18,065 nt of DNA from Acetobacteraceae bacterium. Lineage in GTDB: Bacteria > Pseudomonadota > Alphaproteobacteria > Acetobacterales > Acetobacteraceae. The stretch covers positions 1-18,065 of the forward strand of contig CANJOG010000005.1 in the NCBI GenBank assembly GCA_947475475.1. Direction: 5' to 3'. The number at the start of each line of letters is the position of its first letter. The stretch's first letter is position 1. The notes under the pieces were generated by a model. That model was not told the origin of the DNA and searched no databases. It was given only the letters and a program-made list of their open reading frames with translations. Positions 14,309 to 18,065 of this stretch are shown in pieces. The position numbers and the translations under genes are program-made.

Positions 14309-15454
14309 ATGATGCTGACAATTGCCGACCTGCAACGCGGCGCCAAACGCCGCCTGCCACGTCTGATCTATGATTTCATCGAAGGCGGCCCCGGTGCCGA
14401 GCGCGCGCTCGACCGAAATATCGAGGCTTTCCAGGATATTGCACTGATTCCGCGCGTGCTGACCGAGTGCAACAAGCGCGACCTGTCGGTGGATTTCCTC
14501 GGCAAACGCTACGCCGCGCCCTTCGGCGTCTCCCCCATGGGCATCGGCAATGCCGCCTGGCCGGGCACCGACCTCGCACTCGCCCGCGCCATGGGTGAGG
14601 CGAAGCTGCCCTATTCGCTGTCCACCGCCGGCTCCACCTCGGTGGAGGAGATGGCCCGCGCCGCCAACGGCTATCTCTGGTTCCAGCTCTACATCAACAT
14701 GACGCGCGAGATCGCCGCCGATCTCTGCGACCGCGCCGCAGCCTCGGGCGTCGATGTGCTGATCTTCACCGTCGATGCCAACGTCCCTTCGCGCCGCCTG
14801 CGCGACATGCGCCACCAGCTCGCCATGCCATTGAAATTCCGCCCCGGCCTGATCGCGCAATTCGCCATGGCGCCGCAATGGTCGATCGCCACCGCGCTGG
14901 CCGGCCCGCCCGGCATGGGGAATCTGAAGAAATACCTCGCCGGCAGCGGCAATGATCTGAAGGAAATGCTCGCCGCCATGGCGACCTCGCGGCTGATCTG
15001 GGACGATCTGTCCTGGTTACGCGACCGCTGGCGCGGCAAGCTGATCGTCAAGGGCGTGATGGGCGGCGCGGATGCCAGGAAGTGCCAGGCGCTCGGGGCC
15101 GATGCGGTGATGGTCTCCAACCATGGTGGCCGCCAGCTCTCCAGCGCCGTCTCCTCCATCGAGGCGCTGCCCGCCGTGCGCGCCGCGGTCGGGCCGGATT
15201 ACCCGCTGCTGCTCGATTCCGGCGTGCGCACCGGTGAGGATATTCTCAAGGCGCTGACGCTCGGCGCCAATTTCGTCACCATGGGCCGCCCCTTCCTCTT
15301 CGCCAGTGCCGCCATCGGCCACGAACAAGGCGGGCGCAAGGTTGTCGAAATCGTCCGTGCGGAAATCGACAACGCGCTTGGCAATCTCGGCTGCAACTCC
15401 CTGGCTGAACTGGGGCCGGACCTGCTCCACACCCCGCTGCCGCGCAATTACTGA
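14309..15454 (+). CDS. FMN-dependent alpha-hydroxy-acid dehydrogenase (LldD / mandelate dehydrogenase family)
   Basis: A 381-residue TIM-barrel flavoenzyme that oxidises an L-2-hydroxy acid to the 2-oxo acid with electron transfer to the respiratory chain or O2. Active-site residues in order: Tyr21 (IYDFIEGG), Tyr128 (WFQLYIN), Asp156 (FTVDANVPSRR), Lys248 (VKGVM), catalytic base His272 and Arg275 (SNHGGRQL), and the FMN-phosphate region LLDSGVRTGEDILKALTLGA (301-320) with GRPFL (326-330). Two departures from the usual family sequence: TVDAP is TVDAN, and the Asp after HGGRQL is Ser278. The C-terminal pattern EIDNALGNLGC resembles mandelate/lactate dehydrogenases. Substrate not assignable (lactate, glycolate, mandelate or a longer hydroxy acid). 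Start ATG 14309 has an AGGGGGA Shine-Dalgarno; ATG 14312 directly follows. The MaoC gene follows after 20 bp. Confidence 0.93.
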   Translation: MMLTIADLQRGAKRRLPRLIYDFIEGGPGAERALDRNIEAFQDIALIPRVLTECNKRDLSVDFLGKRYAAPFGVSPMGIGNAAWPGTDLALARAMGEAKLPYSLSTAGSTSVEEMARAANGYLWFQLYINMTREIAADLCDRAAASGVDVLIFTVDANVPSRRLRDMRHQLAMPLKFRPGLIAQFAMAPQWSIATALAGPPGMGNLKKYLAGSGNDLKEMLAAMATSRLIWDDLSWLRDRWRGKLIVKGVMGGADARKCQALGADAVMVSNHGGRQLSSAVSSIEALPAVRAAVGPDYPLLLDSGVRTGEDILKALTLGANFVTMGRPFLFASAAIGHEQGGRKVVEIVRAEIDNALGNLGCNSLAELGPDLLHTPLPRNY

Positions 15455-15474
15455 CCTAAGGAAAAGCTGAGACA

Positions 15475-15942
15475 ATGACTCATCAGGCTGTCTTCGAGAC
15501 CCTGGCCGACATGGCCGCCCGCGTCGGCACCGTGATCGGCGTCTCCGACTGGACCGCGATCACCCAGGAGCGGATCAACCTCTTCGCCCAGGCGACCGGC
15601 GATTTTCAGTGGATCCATGTCGATCCGGAACGCGCCGCCCGCGACTTCCCCGGCGGCAAGACCATCGCGCATGGCTTCCTCTCGCTCTCGATCATCCCCG
15701 AATTCATGAACCAGCTTTTTACGGTGCGTAGCCGCAAGAAGGGCCTGAATTACGGGCTCAACAAGGTGCGCTTCACCGCCCAGGTGCCCTGCGGCAGCCG
15801 CATCCGGCTGAGCATGAAGCTGAAGGAAGCGGTGCCCATGGAGGGCAATGGCATGCGCTTCACCTATGACCATACGGTGGAACTGGAAGGCAGCGAACGC
15901 CCGGCCTGTGTCGCCGAGATGATCGCGATCATCTACGAATAG
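15475..15942 (+). CDS. MaoC family dehydratase (R-specific enoyl-CoA hydratase-like)
   Basis: A 155-residue hot-dog-fold protein. The hydratase 2 motif is clear: FAQATGDFQWIHVDPERA (37-54), containing the catalytic Asp-x-x-x-x-His pair (Asp43, His48), followed by GGKTIAHGFLSLS (60-72). The family adds water to trans-2-enoyl-CoA to give (R)-3-hydroxyacyl-CoA, or acts on related CoA thioesters; short relatives of this kind (NodN/PhaJ-like) are typical. It is 20 bp downstream of the alpha-hydroxy-acid dehydrogenase with its own AAGGAAA ribosome site, so the two are likely one operon, but no acyl-CoA ligase or thiolase is nearby to name a pathway. A strong hairpin terminator follows 19 bp after the stop. 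Confidence 0.92.
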   Translation: MTHQAVFETLADMAARVGTVIGVSDWTAITQERINLFAQATGDFQWIHVDPERAARDFPGGKTIAHGFLSLSIIPEFMNQLFTVRSRKKGLNYGLNKVRFTAQVPCGSRIRLSMKLKEAVPMEGNGMRFTYDHTVELEGSERPACVAEMIAIIYE

Positions 15943-15961
15943 CACGGGTCGATAAGATCGT

Positions 15962-16003
15962 GGCGGCGGCCCACTGGACCTTCGGGGCCGCCGCCTCTAT
16001 TTC
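15962..16003 (+). terminator. Rho-independent terminator after the dehydrogenase-maoC operon
   Basis: An 11-bp perfect GC-only stem: GGCGGCGGCCC (15962-15972) pairs with GGGCCGCCGCC (15985-15995) across a 12-base loop, followed by the T-rich TCTATTTCT. The T-tract is interrupted, but the stem is very strong. It separates the operon from tRNA-Gly. Confidence 0.8.
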
Positions 16004-16023
16004 TCGGTTTGCGAGCACCCGGG

Positions 16024-16097
16024 GCGGGTGTAGCTCAATGGTAGAGTTCCAGCCTTCCAAGCTGGCCACGGGGGTTCGATTCCCCTCACCCGCTCCA
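16024..16097 (+). tRNA. tRNA-Gly (anticodon UCC)
   Basis: A 74-nt cloverleaf. Acceptor arms GCGGGTG and CACCCGC pair fully. The D stem is GCTC/GAGT, the anticodon stem CCAGC/GCTGG with loop CTTCCAA gives anticodon UCC (reads GGA), the variable loop is 4 nt, and the T arm is GGGGG-TTCGATT-CCCCT. The terminal TCCA includes an encoded CCA. Confidence 0.97.
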
Positions 16098-16106
16098 ATT
16101 TCCCCC

Positions 16107-16136
16107 GATGATCCGCTGATGTGATGATCCGCTGAT
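16107..16136. repeat. Two tandem copies of a 14-bp sequence (16-bp period)
   Basis: GATGATCCGCTGAT occurs at 16107-16120 and again at 16123-16136, separated by GT. It lies just after the tRNA-Gly 3' end. It may be a small slippage duplication; no function is evident. Confidence 0.75.
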
Positions 16137-16175
16137 TTGGTGTGGCTGCCGCGCCCGCTCCCTGACGTCCAGCCC

Positions 16176-16205
16176 TTGACATTCGAGGCCCTAACCTCTT
16201 TGTAG
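16176..16205 (+). promoter_or_regulatory. Candidate promoter for tRNA-Trp / secE / nusG
   Basis: A perfect -35 TTGACA (16176-16181) is followed after 17-18 bp by a weak -10 (TTTGTA or TTGTAG, 16199-16205). The transcript would start about 40 bp before tRNA-Trp. The -10 is poor, so the call rests mainly on the -35 and on position. Confidence 0.5.
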
Positions 16206-16247
16206 CCCGCCTGTGCGAGGTGGCCGCTCCGGTGGGTGCCCGCGCGA

Positions 16248-16324
16248 AGGGGTGTAGCTCAATTGGCTAGAGCGCCGGTCTCCAAAACCGGAGGTTGGGG
16301 GTTCGAGACCCTCCACCCCTGCCA
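16248..16324 (+). tRNA. tRNA-Trp (anticodon CCA)
   Basis: A 77-nt cloverleaf. Acceptor AGGGGTG pairs with CACCCCT, with G discriminator and encoded CCA. The anticodon stem CCGGT/ACCGG with loop CTCCAAA gives anticodon CCA. The T arm contains GGTTCGAGACC-type sequence. The order tRNA-Trp, secE, nusG is common in Proteobacteria. Confidence 0.97.
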
Positions 16325-16483
16325 GTTAACGCCATGTCCGGCGCTGGCCGGCGGTGGTGCTGGCTGCGCCGCGCGCGGCGGTCGCGCGGCTTGCATTTCT
16401 CGGATAGTATTGGCGGCGTGACCTGGCTGGACTGGCTAAGAGTTTGGCTTCGACTGAGTGGACTTTACGGAAGGCGAGCAGGC

Positions 16484-16675
16484 GTGGCGTTTGAACCGGC
16501 GAAATTTGTCCGCGATGTGCGGTCCGAAGCGGCGAAGGTCACCTGGCCCTCGCGCCAGGAGACGTTGGTGACCACCGGCCTCGTCTTTGCGATGGCCGTG
16601 CTCGCGGCGTTGTTCTTTTTCATTGTCGATCAGGTTGCCGGCATCGGCGTTCGCTTCCTGTTCGGCATCGCCTGA
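16484..16675 (+). CDS. secE: Preprotein translocase subunit SecE
   Basis: A 63-residue, single-helix SecE, the small essential clamp subunit of the SecYEG channel in the inner membrane. The conserved cytoplasmic amphipathic part reads FVRDVRSEAAKVTWPSRQET (8-27), containing the family signature E..KV.WP...E, followed by a transmembrane helix (about 31-49) and a short periplasmic tail. The length is typical of Alphaproteobacteria, which have one helix instead of E. coli's three. GTG 16484 is chosen as start because it sits just before the conserved region, with GGAAGG upstream; the frame continues back into tRNA-Trp and cannot be all coding. nusG begins 14 bp after the stop. Confidence 0.95.
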   Translation: MAFEPAKFVRDVRSEAAKVTWPSRQETLVTTGLVFAMAVLAALFFFIVDQVAGIGVRFLFGIA

Positions 16676-16689
16676 GATAGGGTAGTCAG

Positions 16690-17220
16690 ATGGCCAAGCG
16701 TTGGTACGTGGTTCACGTCTATTCCGGCTTCGAGAAGAAGATCCGCGAACAGATCAAGGAACAGGCCGCCCAGAAGGGCCTGGCCGACCTGATTGACGAC
16801 GTGCTCGTCCCCTCCGAGGAGGTGGTTGAGATCCGGCGCGGCCAGAAGGTCAATTCCGAGCGCAAGTTCTTCCCCGGCTATGTGCTGGTGAAGATGGAAA
16901 TGACCGATCAGACTTGGCATCTCATCAAGGATACCCCCAAGGTCACGGGCTTCCTCGGCACCAAGATCCGGCCCACGCCGATCACCGACGCCGAAGCCGA
17001 ACGCATCATGAAGCAGACCCAGGAGGGCGTGGAGAATCCCCGCCCCAGCGTCATCTTCGAAATCGGCGAGACCATCCGCGTGGCCGATGGCCCCTTCACC
17101 AGCTTCAACGGCGTGGTCGAGGAAGTGGACGAGGAAAAGGGCCGCGTGAAGGTCAGCGTTTCGATCTTCGGCCGCTCTACCCCCGTCGAACTCGAATACA
17201 GCCAGGTCGAGAAGGCCTAA
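16690..17220 (+). CDS. nusG: Transcription termination/antitermination factor NusG
   Basis: A 176-residue NusG. The N-terminal NGN domain opens with KRWYVVHVYSGFEKK (3-17) and contains RKFFPGYVLVKMEM (58-71) and the TPKVTGFLG loop (82-90), the surface that contacts the RNA polymerase clamp. A KOW domain follows (about 122-155: GETIRVADGPFTSFNGVVEE), which binds Rho or ribosomal protein S10. The ending is EYSQVEKA. It couples transcription to translation and Rho-dependent termination. Normally rplK follows directly; here a terminator and an SDR gene follow instead. Confidence 0.97.
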   Translation: MAKRWYVVHVYSGFEKKIREQIKEQAAQKGLADLIDDVLVPSEEVVEIRRGQKVNSERKFFPGYVLVKMEMTDQTWHLIKDTPKVTGFLGTKIRPTPITDAEAERIMKQTQEGVENPRPSVIFEIGETIRVADGPFTSFNGVVEEVDEEKGRVKVSVSIFGRSTPVELEYSQVEKA

Positions 17221-17251
17221 GGCCCTCACGTCCTTCAGCTGCGTTACATGG

Positions 17252-17287
17252 ACCCCGCCGGGCTTTCTCGGCGGGGTTCTTTCATTT
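17252..17287 (+). terminator. Rho-independent terminator after nusG
   Basis: A perfect 9-bp stem: ACCCCGCCG (17252-17260) pairs with CGGCGGGGT (17269-17277), with an 8-base loop (GGCTTTCT), followed by TCTTTCATTT. It closes the secE-nusG transcript. Confidence 0.88.
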
Positions 17288-17306
17288 CGGCTCACCAAGC
17301 CTTCAC

Positions 17307-17335
17307 TCGACAGGGCGATGGTGGGGCCGTCTAAT
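17307..17335 (+). promoter_or_regulatory. Candidate sigma-70 promoter for the SDR gene
   Basis: -35 TCGACA (17307-17312), an exact 17-bp spacer, and -10 TCTAAT (17330-17335); each box matches consensus at 5 of 6 positions. The start of transcription would be near 17342, followed by the AAGGGAG ribosome site (17348-17354) and ATG 17361. It fits with the terminator just upstream. Confidence 0.6.
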
Positions 17336-17360
17336 ACCGGCACGTTCAAGGGAGATTTCT

Positions 17361-18065
17361 ATGGATCTGGGTCTGTCCGGCAAGGTGGCGCTCATCACCG
17401 GCGGAAGCCGTGGCATCGGCAAGGCGATTGCCCTCGCGTTGGCCTCTGAAGGCGCGGATATCGCCATCCTCGCCCGCAATGCCGATCGCGGCCAGGCCGT
17501 AGCGAAGGAAATCGCCAAAAAGACCGGCCGCGTGGTGGATTTCTACGCCGCCGACACCGCCAAAGACGACGAGGTGGACGCCGCCGTCGCCAATGTGCTG
17601 GCCGATTTCGGCCGCATCGACATCCTGGTGAACTCGGCCGCCGAACCCGCCGGGCGCGGCCCGGTGCCCAAGCTCGCCACGGTGAACGACGAGAATTTCT
17701 ACGAGGATTTCAACGTCAAGATGATGGGTGCACTCCGCGTCGCCCGCGCCGTTGCCCCCGATATGCGGGCCCGTGGCTGGGGCCGGATCATCAATATCAG
17801 TGGGCTGGCCGCCCGCCAGACCGGCTCGATCATCGGCAGCATCCGCAATGTGGCGCTGGCCGCACTCACAAAGAATCTCGCCGAGGAACTCGGCACCGCC
17901 GGCATCAATGTCACCTGCGTGCATCCCGGCGTGACGCTCACCGAACGCTCGCCGGAGAATTTCGCCCGCATGGCGGCTGCCGCCGACACCAGCGCCGAGG
18001 CCATCGCGCAGCAGATCGGCAGCCGCACCACCATTGGCCGCATCGTCACCGCCGAGGAAGTCGCC
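17361..18065 (+). CDS. SDR family protein lacking the YxxxK catalytic pair (3'-truncated by window edge)
   Basis: The first 235 residues of a short-chain dehydrogenase/reductase-fold protein; perhaps 30 residues are missing. The NAD(P)-binding motif TGGSRGIG (13-20) is intact, as are the structural Asn (NSAA, 91-94), the active-site Asn118 and NISG (145-148, Ser147). Where classical SDRs have Tyr-x-x-x-Lys about 13 residues after the Ser, this protein reads GSIRN (159-163) before ALAALTKNLAEELG, so the catalytic Tyr is Gly and the Lys is Asn. The downstream VHPGVTLTE (188-196) is the usual PG motif region. Nucleotide binding is expected but classical carbonyl reduction is not. I recall other SDR sequences with a similar xIRN pattern, so it is likely a subfamily trait rather than a sequencing error. 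A good ribosome site and its own promoter precede it. Confidence 0.88.
   Translation, partial: MDLGLSGKVALITGGSRGIGKAIALALASEGADIAILARNADRGQAVAKEIAKKTGRVVDFYAADTAKDDEVDAAVANVLADFGRIDILVNSAAEPAGRGPVPKLATVNDENFYEDFNVKMMGALRVARAVAPDMRARGWGRIINISGLAARQTGSIIGSIRNVALAALTKNLAEELGTAGINVTCVHPGVTLTERSPENFARMAAAADTSAEAIAQQIGSRTTIGRIVTAEEVA

Noticed and set aside
14078..14878. Minus-strand extension of the NRAMP frame upstream of 14077
   Set aside because: It is antisense to the dehydrogenase gene and has no NRAMP similarity; the fold starts at residue 1 from ATG 14077.
16325..16483. Open frame through tRNA-Trp into secE (start at 16295)
   Set aside because: It begins inside the tRNA and the added residues are not SecE-like; the GTG at 16484 fits the family.

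Overview
The window is GC-rich, tightly packed bacterial chromosome with strong G/C third-position bias. It looks like an Alphaproteobacterium, possibly of the Rhodospirillales type. The reasons are a tRNA-Trp / secE / nusG block with a short 63-residue SecE, a Cox11 copper chaperone, a cytochrome c2-like domain, and LimB-like and LigE-like enzymes. This taxonomic call is inference: there is no rRNA or ribosomal-protein gene to anchor it. I see no phage, IS, CRISPR or plasmid feature.

Layout. (1) 2-658: 5'-truncated dienelactone hydrolase. (2) 672-3842, minus: three-gene marR - hlyD(emrA-like) - DHA2 MFS(emrB-like) efflux operon with overlapping or near-overlapping genes and a candidate MarR operator at 3877-3912. 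(3) 4019-6995: small housekeeping and detoxification genes: the fluoride channel crcB, a LigE/FuA-type glutathione S-transferase, a divergent FrnE-like DsbA-family protein with a CPWC motif, and two convergent VOC (glyoxalase-fold) proteins. (4) 7157-8578: a DUF4337 membrane protein and a secreted trypsin-like serine protease in a two-gene unit. (5) 8517-10901, minus: a LimB-like flavin monooxygenase followed by an MFS exporter whose 3' end overlaps the protease gene by 62 bp. (6) 11051-11794: a methyltransferase with a zinc-ribbon-like N-terminus. (7) 11817-14077, minus: a non-canonical NRAMP-type transporter followed by a Cox11 protein fused to a C-terminal cytochrome c domain. (8) 14309-15942: an FMN-dependent alpha-hydroxy-acid dehydrogenase and a MaoC-type hydratase, closed by a strong terminator. 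(9) 16024-17287: tRNA-Gly(UCC), tRNA-Trp(CCA), secE and nusG, closed by a second strong terminator. (10) 17361-end: an SDR-family protein that lacks the YxxxK catalytic pair and has its own promoter; it is cut by the window edge.

Most single genes are ordinary alphaproteobacterial accessory functions. The items most worth attention are the Cox11-cytochrome c fusion (with the divergent NRAMP protein upstream on the same strand), the tandem MarR-type operator, the catalytic-residue-less SDR, and the separation of secE-nusG from the usual rplKAJL-rpoBC cluster. I did not find a clear multi-gene system of unknown type. The best candidate for something under-described is the NRAMP / Cox11-cytochrome c pair.
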